A DNA stretch of 64,000 nucleotides from Archaeoglobus sp. UBA230. GTDB lineage: Archaea; Halobacteriota; Archaeoglobi; Archaeoglobales; Archaeoglobaceae. Location of the stretch: positions 1 through 64,000 of the forward strand of contig DAVR01000028.1 of assembly GCA_002507545.1 (NCBI GenBank), written 5' to 3'. Shown in pieces: positions 24,924 to 33,628 of the stretch (the stretch's first letter is position 1; each line of letters starts with the position of its first letter). Under the pieces are notes generated by a model. That model saw only the letters and a list, made by a program, of their open reading frames with translations, did no database searches and was not told the origin of the DNA. Both the position numbers and the translations under genes were made by a program.

Positions 24924-24983
24924 AAATAAAAATTTTAGTCGACAACTAAACAGTTTAGACGTCAACTAAACCTTTAACCAAGT
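24924..24983 (-). repeat. Tandem operator array 3 (three 20-bp units)
   Basis: Units begin at about 24924, 24944 and 24964, again 20 bp apart, with TAAA-N3-TTTAG cores. It sits between the FilR1-type regulator's 3' end and the collapsed cassette, in the place of that cassette's promoter. Confidence 0.7.
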
Positions 24984-25029
24984 TGGAAAAACTGGCAAGG
25001 TTCAGACGGGCTCATTACGAGGTAAAAAA

Positions 25030-25827
25030 TCACCTCCGAAGAAGCTCATTCAGTTTTGACCTGTCAATTAGCTCGGAATTTCCTCTGACGAACTCAAACA
25101 GATCGTTTCCCCAGCGAACCGCATTCCCTCTGCAAACAAAGTCGCGCATGTAATCAAAAACACCGGTTTTCAGATAGAATGAAATCAGAAGATGTGAGTC
25201 CGTGACAATGAACGCAAATCTGTACCTCTCTCTCGATACGTATAACCTAACGTTGTCAAAACTCAAACCACTTTCCAGCTCTCTCGGGAAATCAGAAAGT
25301 ATACGGCTGAAAACTTCTCCAGTCATGATCAGGTCAATCTTAACTCCTCTTTCAGCCAGTTCCAGAAAGAAATCAACGTACTCATTGAAAAAAACAGGCG
25401 TATAACCCATTATAGCACTCGTGCTGGAAGTTATGGAAAAGAACTTTCGGTGCGGCTCCACAAAATTCTCGTTGTTGTGAATTACTTCAATTGAGTCGAG
25501 TTCGTAGAACCTCGAGATCAACCAGTCCGGGATGTCTGCCAGTTCGAACTCGTTAGAAAGATCTCCGAACTTCTCAAAGAACCTGCTGAACTTCAGCAAA
25601 ACCCTGTGAACTTCGAGTGCAATCTTTCCCTTAGGCAAAACCTTTATAGTATCTCTTTTCCTCTCAACAAGCCCCAACCTCTCAAGATCTCTGATAATCT
25701 GGGTTAAATGCGATGGAGTAAGTTTCAGCTCGCCCTCAACGTAACTCCTCGTTGCGTCCGGTTTCAGAATCTTCAGCACATCCATTTTCCGTGGAGAATT
25801 GAGTAGGTTCATTAGCTCCATACTCAC
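25030..25827 (-). CDS. FilR1-domain (DUF1724) winged-helix transcription regulator
   Basis: 265 residues. N-terminal winged helix, residues 5-75 (RKMDVLKILKPDATRSYVEGELKLTPSHLTQIIRDLERLGLVER), then the FilR1-type sensor domain: SIEVIHNNENFVEPHRKFF, GYTPVFFNEYVDFFLELAERGVKIDLIMT, and a C-terminal SFYLKTGVFDYMRDFVCRGNAVRWGNDLFEFVR. The domain is common in methanogen and Archaeoglobus regulators. It heads the island's minus-strand genes next to three operator arrays and is the natural candidate to bind them. Confidence 0.8.
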   Translation of the reverse strand: MSMELMNLLNSPRKMDVLKILKPDATRSYVEGELKLTPSHLTQIIRDLERLGLVERKRDTIKVLPKGKIALEVHRVLLKFSRFFEKFGDLSNEFELADIPDWLISRFYELDSIEVIHNNENFVEPHRKFFSITSSTSAIMGYTPVFFNEYVDFFLELAERGVKIDLIMTGEVFSRILSDFPRELESGLSFDNVRLYVSRERYRFAFIVTDSHLLISFYLKTGVFDYMRDFVCRGNAVRWGNDLFEFVRGNSELIDRSKLNELLRR

Positions 25828-25914
25828 ACACTGATTAGCTAACTTAGATATAAATTTTACCGTGGAAAGTTAAATCAAAACAGAAATAGATCCGGACTGA
25901 GGCAGACTACCATC

Positions 25915-26348
25915 TCATCGAGAAATACTCGTACTCCTCGTCCAAGCATCTGTAACTGCCAGAACTGCAATTATTCCCCAGAGAATTTCGTCGATTCTGT
26001 CCCCCTTCATAACACCTAAACGCAGATACGGTTGTAAACTGCAGAAGTGCGGGATTAAGGAGATTGCAAAGATGACCATCGAGATCGAGTTAGCTGCCAC
26101 CAAGATGTGATCAGACACTTCCTGTTGACGCTGGTGAGGGTATAAGATGAAACGTAGCCGAGGATTGCTCCTGACGGAATTGCATCGATCAGGGGATAGT
26201 ACGGTATGCCAAAATTAAAAAACATAAAAACACTAAATATAAAAGTTACAGTCACCCACTTCAACTTCGAGGTTGCAGTTCCATGCTGGAATTGACCAAC
26301 TGCCTGCTCGACGATTGTCAAAGGCAATGATGTGGTAAGGATAGCCAT
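25915..26348 (-). pseudogene. Membrane protein, frameshifted
   Basis: Two overlapping frames carry one membrane protein: the first (from ATG at 26348) has VTVTFIFSVFMFFNFGIPYYPLIDAIPSGAILGYVSSY, and after an indel near 26110 the second continues SDHILVAANSISMVIFAISLIP and EILWGIIAVLAVTDAW. No family recognised; hydrophobic layout fits the immunity-type genes of this island. Confidence 0.45.
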
Positions 26349-26743
26349 ATGGAGAGATCTGCCATCACGATTTCAATTGAATCAGGATTCTCCACAGTGA
26401 TTCTCTACTTCATAGCTCCACGCATCGTGGTGAAATGAGACTTATCGGTTTTGCTGGAAGCTCTGGTAGCAATTGCTGAGTAAATTAACTGTGGAGTTGT
26501 GAGAGAGGTTGCAAAGAACATCTTTGAGGAATGGAAACAGCGATACGGCTTTGAAAGCCTTGCAGATCAGAATGTGTTGCCCAACGAAGTTTCAGTTTAG
26601 TTCTCAGGAACAGATGAGGAGAGAAGATGAAAAACTGGAAGAGCACGATATTGGTAAAATAGCAAATAGGAAGATCGATTAGATAATAAAATCCGATAAA
26701 ACAATTGAACAAACAACGAACTTGCCAAGCAATCGTTGAAGGC
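26349..26743. other. Intergenic stretch, nothing recognised
   Basis: About 395 bases. Open frames here are short, lack motifs and lack ribosome sites. Probably degraded island DNA. Confidence 0.4.
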
Positions 26744-27364
26744 TTAGAAGCTACAGGATAGACTTGCAACAACCTGAAGGAATGAAAGCAGAAGCATTAC
26801 AAAAACACCAAAGAACGTCAGAACGTAATAAATCTGGCTTCTGTATTCCTGCTTGATTGCGTAGGCAAAGAATGAGGAGAAGAGGATGAAGAACAGAGTT
26901 GATGAAGAAAACAAAACGAGATCCTTAACATCAGTCAGAATCCAAGAGGCCAAGAATACAACATAGGATGATGCTATGACTGCAAGCTGAACAATAAGGG
27001 ATTTCACCGATATTTCCTTTTCCTTAATCTTTCTTACCTTTGCTCTCAGCTCAACACCATCATAATACTTTGCAATACACCAAGAAACTTTATTGCATTC
27101 TGGACACTTGAGAAGCTTGTAGTATGTTTGGTGTGGGCTGAAAAAGAATGCGGTTGCTGAAGTTTTGAAGATTTTTCCGCATTCCGGACATAAAAATTCG
27201 ATTTTCTCTGCCATCTGTCTCAGGAGTACGTACAATCCTGCTGCAAGAATAAAGAAGGATAAGTAGGTGAACTCAGGGGCAAATTGTACTGTTAGTATTA
27301 AAGCGATTAAAAATGGGATTATTAGGAGTAGTACTTTTCTTACAACAATTCCCAGTAGATCCAT
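26744..27364 (-). CDS. Membrane protein with central zinc ribbon
   Basis: 206 residues from the ATG at 27364. Two N-terminal helices (about 8-30 and 34-48), then a cytoplasmic zinc-ribbon of CPECGKIF and CPECNKVSWC (CxxC pairs about 33 residues apart), then three helices toward the C-terminus. No named family. The frame is intact although surrounded by debris. Confidence 0.6.
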   Translation of the reverse strand: MDLLGIVVRKVLLLIIPFLIALILTVQFAPEFTYLSFFILAAGLYVLLRQMAEKIEFLCPECGKIFKTSATAFFFSPHQTYYKLLKCPECNKVSWCIAKYYDGVELRAKVRKIKEKEISVKSLIVQLAVIASSYVVFLASWILTDVKDLVLFSSSTLFFILFSSFFAYAIKQEYRSQIYYVLTFFGVFVMLLLSFLQVVASLSCSF

Positions 27365-27432
27365 GAGTGGCACTTTGAGTCTAAAAACTTAATTTTTTTG
27401 CTATTCTTGCTCAGCTACAAAAAGCCGCAGTC

Positions 27433-27576
27433 TCAGCGAGGACGATTGAAGAACAGCTGAGCAGGTGTTTGATGGGCTTCGTAGCGTTTCTGCATCTCCT
27501 TCGCTATCTCCTCTGCAGTCAGTTGCGTGCATCCGAGGAGGAGCAGGACTAAAATCAGCAACGCAAATTTCCTCAC
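27433..27576 (-). pseudogene. LolA-like lipoprotein, truncated
   Basis: GTG at 27576 overlaps the previous stop (GTGA). 47 codons: lipoprotein signal with lipobox LLLGCTQ, then TAEEIAKEMQKRYEA, matching the start of the 324-residue LolA-like protein at 14499 (SAEQIVEKMKEKYNS). It ends early in unrelated codons, so only the N-terminus survives. Confidence 0.6.
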
Positions 27577-27887
27577 TCAACCACCTCCTGCAGTCTCTGA
27601 TTCAGGTAGAGATGTACCCAGAAGATGATGACCAGAGCTCCTACAAGATCGCGGAGGCTGAGTTGGGGAAGAGCTACCCACCCATACGCTTGGGCAAACA
27701 CTGCAGAAAGTGACATCAAAACAGGGATTTTGAATATGACGAAGAGCTTTGATTTCACCTTTTCTTTACCCATTAGTAACTCAGATGTAGGTATGGCAAT
27801 TGAAATGGCAAAGGCTACATAAAAGTTCAAAAAAGAGAAAAACAAGATTGGAGCCTCTTCGGAGATTATTTTTCTAAGTAGACCCAC
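27573..27887 (-). CDS. Small membrane protein, paralog of the copy d partner
   Basis: 104 residues from GTG at 27887 with a strong site (AAGGAGGTGG). Three hydrophobic helices, C-terminus LNQRLQEVVE. Like its relative at 14496 it is followed, overlapping, by a LolA-like gene and preceded by the end of a halocin-like peptide. Still intact while both neighbours are broken, as expected if immunity is retained after loss of the toxin. Confidence 0.55.
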   Translation of the reverse strand: MGLLRKIISEEAPILFFSFLNFYVAFAISIAIPTSELLMGKEKVKSKLFVIFKIPVLMSLSAVFAQAYGWVALPQLSLRDLVGALVIIFWVHLYLNQRLQEVVE

Positions 27888-27899
27888 TTAGCCACCTCC

Positions 27900-27962
27900 T
27901 TAAAAGATACAGTTGTCCTGGCATCCCATGTTCACCACACAAGCTCCAAGCTGACCCAAAAC
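27900..27962 (-). pseudogene. Halocin C8-like peptide, C-terminal remnant (copy g)
   Basis: The last codons before TAA at 27900 read LGACVVNMGCQDNCIF, which lines up with the end of copy d (LGNWIACIIHSGCEGYC). Everything upstream is lost; the UPF0173 gene begins the conserved chromosome a few bases on. It marks the edge of the island. Confidence 0.5.
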
Positions 27963-27969
27963 CAAAAAT

Positions 27970-28596
27970 TTAAAAAAGGGGTTTTAGAATAACCGCCCCT
28001 CTAACATTTCTTTTGAACTCTTCAGGGTCTGCCTGGGTTTGTGGAATTGCCCCAAAGTGCATGGGTATGTAGTGCTTGGCCTTTATGTCCTTCGCAGCCT
28101 CTGTCGCCTCCCTCAAATCCATCGTATACGTTCCACCAACTGGTAGAAGAGCAACATCCACTTCGATCTCCTTCATCTCAGGAATCCTGTCCGTATCGCC
28201 TGCATGGTAAATCCTGACCCCATCAATTTCGACAACGTACCCAACACAGTTCTCCTTATGGAATGGTTTGTCAACGTTGTAGGCGGGAACGGGCTTTACC
28301 TTAACACCCTTTATCTCCGTTTCCTCCCCAACCTTTACCTCGCAACTTTCAAACCCCTCTATTATGCAGCCTGATGGATGAACCACAACCGTGTCATCCT
28401 TTGAGAGTTTCTTTATACTCTTCATATCCATGTGGTCAAAGTGGTCGTGGGTAACGAGGATCAAATCCGCCTTTTCAAGCTCCTTTGGAATCTCGTAGGG
28501 GTCAATGTAAACAACCTTGGACCCCTTGATTCTGAAACCAGCATGCTTCAGCCAGGTTATCTCCACGCCATTGTAAACAAAACTGCTTTCAGCCAT
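27970..28596 (-). CDS. UPF0173 metal-dependent hydrolase (UlaG-like MBL fold)
   Basis: 208 residues. Motifs THDHFDHMDM near residue 50, YHAGDTDRIPEM near 130 and PMHFGAIPQ near 178 define the UPF0173 metallo-beta-lactamase group (LKHAGFRI start). Zinc hydrolase of unknown substrate, cytoplasmic. Divergent from rps8e. Confidence 0.9.
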   Translation of the reverse strand: MAESSFVYNGVEITWLKHAGFRIKGSKVVYIDPYEIPKELEKADLILVTHDHFDHMDMKSIKKLSKDDTVVVHPSGCIIEGFESCEVKVGEETEIKGVKVKPVPAYNVDKPFHKENCVGYVVEIDGVRIYHAGDTDRIPEMKEIEVDVALLPVGGTYTMDLREATEAAKDIKAKHYIPMHFGAIPQTQADPEEFKRNVRGAVILKPLF

Positions 28597-28688
28597 AAAA
28601 CAAGTGGTTTTAATTGTTATAAAATTTTACCGCACTGCTAAACTTTTTAAGGCGGAAGAGTTTTATTCTGTATCAGGAGTGATGCAGT

Positions 28689-29066
28689 ATGATCTGGCAG
28701 GGGAGAAGCAGAAGGAAACCGACTGGGGGATTCTACAAACGTGCGAGGAAAAAGAGAAAGTACGAGCTTGGTAGGGAACAGGTTGAAACGCTCGTAGGGG
28801 AGAGGAAGATAAAGAAAGTTAGAGTTAGGGGTGGAAATTACAAGATAAAGCTTTTCTCAGATAAATATGCTAATGTTTACGATCCTAAGCAGAAAAAGGT
28901 TGTAAGGGTTGAGATACAGGGTGTTGTTGAGAATCCCGCCCATGTCCACTATTCAAGGAGGAATGTTGTGACAAAGGGAGCGATAATTGCCACAGAGATT
29001 GGGAAGGCAAAAGTCACCAACAGACCAAGCCAAGAGGGCGTGATAAACGCGGTGCTAGTAGAATAA
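28689..29066 (+). CDS. rps8e: 30S ribosomal protein S8e
   Basis: 125 residues, archaeal S8e length. WQGRSRRKPTGGFYKRARKKRKYELGR start and the VENPAHVHYSRRNVVTKGAIIATEIGKAKVTNRPSQEG end are characteristic. Binds 16S rRNA in the small subunit. Promoter TATA-like CTTTTTA lies about 45 bases upstream of the ATG. Confidence 0.97.
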   Translation: MIWQGRSRRKPTGGFYKRARKKRKYELGREQVETLVGERKIKKVRVRGGNYKIKLFSDKYANVYDPKQKKVVRVEIQGVVENPAHVHYSRRNVVTKGAIIATEIGKAKVTNRPSQEGVINAVLVE

Positions 29067-29133
29067 GGGGTGCCGATAAAAACAATATACAGCGGTGACG
29101 GCGGGATAGCTGAGACCGATGCACCGGCACCCC
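29067..29133 (+). ncRNA. Structured RNA hairpin behind rps8e, possible H/ACA-type guide
   Basis: A perfect nine-base-pair stem (GGGGTGCCG with CGGCACCCC) encloses asymmetrical unpaired stretches of 17 and 6 bases and an upper stem CGGT/ACCG topped by CGGC/GCTG. GTGA and CTGA flank the upper loop, as in kink-turn/K-loop elements bound by L7Ae. That shape is like a single-hairpin archaeal H/ACA guide RNA, but I see no clean ACA box, so a terminator or 3' stabiliser of rps8e is the alternative. Confidence 0.4.
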
Positions 29134-29200
29134 ATTTAGAATTGGCGTAGAAAGTTAATAAATTTTTCGGAAGTAAATTTGCTTTATATAAATTATAGCT

Positions 29201-29743
29201 TTAGTATTGTAGCATTGCTGTGAACTCTGTCGAAGTCACAATCTTTGCCTGAAACACGTTTTCCATATGCTTTATACCGTATTCGTATTCATAGTCGCTT
29301 AGAGCCTTCGTGCAGTCCTTTAGCACTACCACATCATAGCCTCTCAAGACCGCATCACCTGCAGTGTGCAGAACACAGATGTTTGTTGCAACACCGCAGA
29401 CGTAGAGCTTTTTAATCCCAAGCTCTCTGAGCAGCAAATCCAGATCGGTGCCGAAGAAGGCTGAATACCTCCTCTTTCTGATATAATAGTCACTCTCCTG
29501 CGGTTCAAGCTCGTCTATAACCTCAGCTCCGGTTGTGTTCATCACACAGTGCTTCGGCCAGATTTTGAACTCCACGTCATCCTCCCTGTGCCAGTCCTGA
29601 GTGAATATCACAGGCATTCTCTCTCTTGCGGCTTTCACAACCTTTGCTGTGGCATTGAAAATGCTCTCAGCATTTGGGACGTAAAGGGCACCATCCTTGT
29701 AGCAGAAGTCCTTCTGCATGTCCACAACAACGAGAGCCTCCAT
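29201..29743 (-). CDS. Nicotinamidase/isochorismatase-family hydrolase
   Basis: 180 residues. Cys-hydrolase triad: Asp in VVDMQKDFC (residue 8), Lys in the IRKRRYSAF region and Cys in [14 protein letters not shown] (near 124); metal-site DWH near 50 ([10 protein letters not shown]). These fit nicotinamidase PncA, which deaminates nicotinamide in NAD salvage. Substrate is inferred. Confidence 0.8.
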   Translation of the reverse strand: MEALVVVDMQKDFCYKDGALYVPNAESIFNATAKVVKAARERMPVIFTQDWHREDDVEFKIWPKHCVMNTTGAEVIDELEPQESDYYIRKRRYSAFFGTDLDLLLRELGIKKLYVCGVATNICVLHTAGDAVLRGYDVVVLKDCTKALSDYEYEYGIKHMENVFQAKIVTSTEFTAMLQY

Positions 29744-29794
29744 GTAGTTAGTCGAATCAGGGAAGATATATTTTTACCTAAGAAGATACTGATT

Positions 29795-30265
29795 ATGGAG
29801 TTCACTCACATCGAAGACGGCAAGGTTAGAATGGTTGATGTGTCTGAGAAGGAGGATGTAACACGTGTCTCAGTTGCTGAGGGATTTATTAAACTCAGAA
29901 GCTCTACTATTAATGCCATTTTAAACAAAGAGGTAGCAAAGGGGAACGTTATAGCAGCCGCTAATATTGCTGGTGTTCTCGCCGTTAAGAAAACACCTGA
30001 ACTTATTCCGATGTGTCACCCTATTCCAATAACTTCCGTTAAATTCGACTTTGACATTGAGAGTGTGGGTATCAGAGTAAGGTGCACTGTAAAGTCAAAA
30101 GGAAAGACCGGAGTTGAAATGGAGGCTTTAACGGGTGTTAGCGTCGCCCTTCTGACAATATGGGATATGGTTAAAAGCTTGGAGAAGGACGAGTACGGGA
30201 ATTATCCCAAAACCTTGATAGAGGTTATAAAAGTGGTCGAGAAGGTTAAGGGTGGAGAGCTATGA
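29795..30265 (+). CDS. moaC: Cyclic pyranopterin monophosphate synthase MoaC
   Basis: 156 residues from the ATG at 29795. Family motifs: [21 protein letters not shown] at the start, [10 protein letters not shown] near residue 73 and [32 protein letters not shown]. Second step of molybdopterin synthesis, needed for Mo/W enzymes. Four-base overlap with the next gene. Confidence 0.95.
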   Translation: MEFTHIEDGKVRMVDVSEKEDVTRVSVAEGFIKLRSSTINAILNKEVAKGNVIAAANIAGVLAVKKTPELIPMCHPIPITSVKFDFDIESVGIRVRCTVKSKGKTGVEMEALTGVSVALLTIWDMVKSLEKDEYGNYPKTLIEVIKVVEKVKGGEL

Positions 30266-30897
30266 TTGACAGAATCAAAAAATTCGTCTTAGGTGGTGAA
30301 AAGGAAAGAGAAGTCGTGAACATGATGAGAGATCAGATAGGGCTGATCATTGATACATGCGAACTTATGAAAATGATAGTAGAGCAGAACGACGAGGCTG
30401 TAGTTGGGGATGTTTGTGAGGCTGAGAAGATGGGCGATGCGATAAGAAGGGACATAATGGTAAAAATACATTCAGGAGCATTCATCCCTGCGCTCAGATC
30501 GGATTTCTGCAGCCTTGCAGAGGAGCTTGACGAAATCCTCGACGAGCTTGAGGACATCGCGATGCTCTTCCTTTCTATAAAATATATCCCCGATGAGTTG
30601 AGGAGCGATTTCGTGAGGGTGGCTGAAATAAACTCCCGAATGAGTTATGATCTTTTAAAGGCCTTCAATGCTCTTGAGGAAGGTGATTTGAGTGACATTC
30701 TCCTGAAAATTAAAATTTCAGAGGAGGAGGTTGACAGCATAAAAGGTAGAATATATCAAAAGCTCCCACAGACGAAATTTGAGAGTTACGCGGAGTGGTA
30801 TTTTTTCATAAAGTTCGTAGAGAAGCTTTTAAACGTCAGTGATCTGATAGAAGACGCTGCAGACACAATACAGATTCTCAGCGTCAGCATAAGGTGA
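30262..30897 (+). CDS. DUF47/PhoU-like protein
   Basis: 211 residues, all-helical. The start [13 protein letters not shown] and the repeated acidic helix EEVDSIK and [11 protein letters not shown] fit the DUF47 (TIGR00153) PhoU-like family, often paired with phosphate transporters and thought to bind metal clusters. No transporter is adjacent; it is coupled to moaC. Confidence 0.8.
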   Translation: MIDRIKKFVLGGEKEREVVNMMRDQIGLIIDTCELMKMIVEQNDEAVVGDVCEAEKMGDAIRRDIMVKIHSGAFIPALRSDFCSLAEELDEILDELEDIAMLFLSIKYIPDELRSDFVRVAEINSRMSYDLLKAFNALEEGDLSDILLKIKISEEEVDSIKGRIYQKLPQTKFESYAEWYFFIKFVEKLLNVSDLIEDAADTIQILSVSIR

Positions 30898-31762
30898 AGC
30901 TCACCACACCATCAACTACTTCCCTCCGGATTTTCCCCTGTTCTTCGAGATAGTGTAGGAAGGCAAGAGTCTCACAAATTGCCATGAAGCGGTTGAAATC
31001 ATCAAATTCCCAGTAGTTTCCGATACTCCAATTAATTTTAGCCGCTATATCTTCAAGCATTGTAGGTTTGTCCCTAATAGCATCGTAAACCTCCTTTGCC
31101 CTGCTGGTGCAGTGTTCTATCAGCTCATACACTCTCTTCTGTGGATTTCTTATAACTCTCTCATGGGCGGGATATACCGTGTCAATCTCGAGTTCCAGTA
31201 CCTTGTGGAGTGATTGCAGATAATCAGCCACGCCACTCGTGTAGTCAGGATAGAAGCCTATATTTGGAGTTGTGTTGCTGAGCATAAAGTCTCCCGAGAA
31301 CAGACAGTTGTCTGCAAGCACACTTACATGCCCTGATGTGTGACCGGGGGTCTCAATAACTCTGAACTCCTTTACTTCTCTCAATTCAGAGATTTTTGCT
31401 CTTGGCTTCAGATTCAGTGCAGTGAGAATCTTAAGGGTTTCAACATACCTCTCATTTACCCCAAAGGATTGGAAGAGCTTTGAGTAAACTTCAATGAACT
31501 TCTCTGGATTCGAGTAGACCTCAAGATACCTGACCTCCAACGGATGGAGTATCACATTTCTATCAGAGAAGAAAATCAGGCCAACATGGTCTATGTGGTG
31601 ATGGGTGATAATTCTATATTTTACATCATGTTCTTCAAGCTTAGCTGCATGCTCAGCACTGCAGAAACCCCCGTCAATCATCAGTTCAGAGTTGACGACG
31701 TAAACATAAACGTAGTCGGGATTTTCAAAGGGGGTTCTCAACTTTATCCTCTCAATCTCCAT
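30884..31762 (-). CDS. MBL-fold hydrolase
   Basis: 292 residues from the ATG at 31762 ([23 protein letters not shown]). Zinc motif [10 protein letters not shown] near residue 62, [13 protein letters not shown] near 150, [17 protein letters not shown] near 214, and a C-terminal helical wing typical of MBL lactonase/glyoxalase-like enzymes. Ends overlap the DUF47 gene tail to tail by 14 bases. Confidence 0.8.
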   Translation of the reverse strand: MEIERIKLRTPFENPDYVYVYVVNSELMIDGGFCSAEHAAKLEEHDVKYRIITHHHIDHVGLIFFSDRNVILHPLEVRYLEVYSNPEKFIEVYSKLFQSFGVNERYVETLKILTALNLKPRAKISELREVKEFRVIETPGHTSGHVSVLADNCLFSGDFMLSNTTPNIGFYPDYTSGVADYLQSLHKVLELEIDTVYPAHERVIRNPQKRVYELIEHCTSRAKEVYDAIRDKPTMLEDIAAKINWSIGNYWEFDDFNRFMAICETLAFLHYLEEQGKIRREVVDGVVSFTLC

Positions 31763-31872
31763 GCTACAGCAAGTGAAATCGGGAATAAAAAAGTAATTAC
31801 TCATCTGTATTTACTTTGAAGAAATTTTATTTTCATGCGAAAATCTTATTTTTATTTACCCAAACTCTGGTT

Positions 31873-32460
31873 ATGGATGTGATAACGAACATGTTCAATT
31901 CAGCAGATGATGGCGACCGAATCCTGATTTGTTTCCCCGATATTTACAGCTTTCACGGTATAACCAGATGGCTTTCAGAACAGTTTGGTGATCCCCTCTG
32001 GATACTCTGGACTGACGCTGCAGTAGAGAGGGTTAACTACATTGGAAAAAAATATGGTTTTCCGACACACGGGGAGGCAATAGTAATTGGAGCTAAGAAG
32101 AAATGTAGTTTTCTCGATGTGGTTGGGAGATATGAGATTTTTGAGGATTTGAGTGAGATTCTAAAGTCTTTACCCCTCACAAACAGGATAATAATTTCCT
32201 TTGGCGTGAATTTTCTCGAACTTTTTGGTTATGAAATCTCTAAGGCCGTTGAGGTTATTATAGAACACGATAGAGGTATAATGTGTACTTGCACTGTTGG
32301 GGAGATGCCAGAGAAGCTTTTGCCCTTTCATGATGTTGTCATAGAAATAACGAAGAGCGAAGATTCCTTTCTATCCTATCACTCCTACGTAGCGAAGCTC
32401 AAGTTTTCAATGGAGGGTGGAGTGGCTGAGGTGAGTGATGTTTTTTTCCTGAAAGAATAA
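31873..32460 (+). CDS. Uncharacterised archaeal protein, RecA/KaiC-like without P-loop
   Basis: 195 residues from the ATG at 31873, with a TATA-like stretch 15-30 bases upstream; the earlier ATG at 31816 would include that promoter. Alternating beta/alpha core (RILICFPDIYSFHGITRWL, RIIISFGVNFLELFGYE) resembles the ATPase-like folds of archaeal regulator partners, but no Walker A is visible. I do not recognise a function. Confidence 0.55.
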   Translation: MDVITNMFNSADDGDRILICFPDIYSFHGITRWLSEQFGDPLWILWTDAAVERVNYIGKKYGFPTHGEAIVIGAKKKCSFLDVVGRYEIFEDLSEILKSLPLTNRIIISFGVNFLELFGYEISKAVEVIIEHDRGIMCTCTVGEMPEKLLPFHDVVIEITKSEDSFLSYHSYVAKLKFSMEGGVAEVSDVFFLKE

Positions 32461-32496
32461 AGACTTTTATTCAGAATTCCCTGTCATGAAACTAAG

Positions 32497-33555
32497 ATGG
32501 GTATAGAGCAGCAAATAAAGGAGCTTGAGGAGGAAATAAAGAGGACACCCTACAATAAAGCCACTGAGCATCACATAGGCAAGTTAAAGGCAAAGCTCGC
32601 AAGATTGAGGGAGGAGGTGGAGAAGCAGAAAGCAAAAACTGCAAGACAGGCTTTTTCGCTCAAAAAGGAGGGAGATGCAACCGCAGTTCTTATTGGTTAT
32701 CCATCAGTGGGTAAATCAACGATACTCAACAGGCTTACTGGAGCCAAGAGCGAGGTTGCGGATTACGATTTCACAACTCTCAAACCCGTTCCAGGCATTC
32801 TGAATTACAAAGGAGCGGCTATACAGATAATAGATGCTCCGGGAATAGTTGAGGGCGCCTCGAGGGGAAGAGGAAGGGGCAAGGAGGTTATATCTGCTGT
32901 AAGAGTAGCAGACCTCATAATCATTGTTGCTGATGTGTTTAACCTTCACACAATTGACATTGTGAAGAGGGAACTCTACGAGGGCGGGATTAGGCTTGAT
33001 CAGAAACCACCCAACATCGCGATAAGGAAAAAGGAAAGGGGAGGAGTCAGAATAAGTTCAACTGTCAACCAAAAAATTGACGAGAGGACAATTGTTGAAA
33101 TTTTAAAGGAATACAAAATTCACAGCGCGGACGTTATCATACGTGAGGAGTTAAGCATCGAAAGACTTATTGATGCACTCGCAGGTAACCGGGTTTACAT
33201 TCCATCCCTGACAGTTGTGAACAAGATTGATCTGATGGATGTTGAGGTTGACGGCGCAATAAAAATTTCTGCCGAGAAAGGAATTAATCTCGACCTTCTG
33301 AAAGAGCAGATTTACAGAAAGCTCGATTTTATAAGGGTTTACCTCAAACCTCCCGGTGGGAAGGCAGATATGGAGAATCCGATGATTTTGAGGAGAGGTG
33401 CAAAGGTTGAGGACATTTGCAGAAAACTGCATCGAGATTTCGTTGAGAACTTCAGATACGCGAAGGTTTGGGGAAACTCTGTTAAGTTCGATGGTCAGAG
33501 AGTTGGTTTAGACCATGTGGTTGAAGATGGAGATATTTTAACGATTTATGCATAG
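32497..33555 (+). CDS. DRG-family GTPase with TGS domain
   Basis: 352 residues. Order: helical N-terminus (KAKLARLREEVEKQ), G1 GYPSVGKST near residue 67, G2 DFTTLKPVPG, G3 DAPG near 115, G4 NKID near 240, SAEKG, then TGS domain at 285-352 (IRVYLKPPG ... VWGNSVKFDGQRVGLDHVVEDGDILTIY). Ribosome-associated GTPase universal in archaea and eukaryotes. Confidence 0.93.
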   Translation: MGIEQQIKELEEEIKRTPYNKATEHHIGKLKAKLARLREEVEKQKAKTARQAFSLKKEGDATAVLIGYPSVGKSTILNRLTGAKSEVADYDFTTLKPVPGILNYKGAAIQIIDAPGIVEGASRGRGRGKEVISAVRVADLIIIVADVFNLHTIDIVKRELYEGGIRLDQKPPNIAIRKKERGGVRISSTVNQKIDERTIVEILKEYKIHSADVIIREELSIERLIDALAGNRVYIPSLTVVNKIDLMDVEVDGAIKISAEKGINLDLLKEQIYRKLDFIRVYLKPPGGKADMENPMILRRGAKVEDICRKLHRDFVENFRYAKVWGNSVKFDGQRVGLDHVVEDGDILTIYA

Positions 33556-33556
33556 T

Positions 33557-33585
33557 TTTTACCGATTTTGTCAAAACCGGTAAAA
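33557..33585. promoter_or_regulatory. 29-bp inverted repeat upstream of the thioredoxin operon
   Basis: Arms TTTTACCG and CGGTAAAA flank inner arms TTTTG and CAAAA; only three positions break symmetry. It starts one base after the DRG stop and ends just before the TATA box at 33589-33597. As DNA it is a good operator for a dimeric regulator; as RNA it could also be the DRG terminator. Confidence 0.6.
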
Positions 33586-33628
33586 TCATTTATATAGTGC
33601 CGTTAATTACCAATTGAGGTGATGGAAA

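Noticed and set aside
29067-29133. Hairpin considered as a tRNA or other standard RNA gene
   Set aside because: The stem is longer than an acceptor stem, there is no T-loop or anticodon arm, and length is only 67 bases. Kept as an unclassified RNA.
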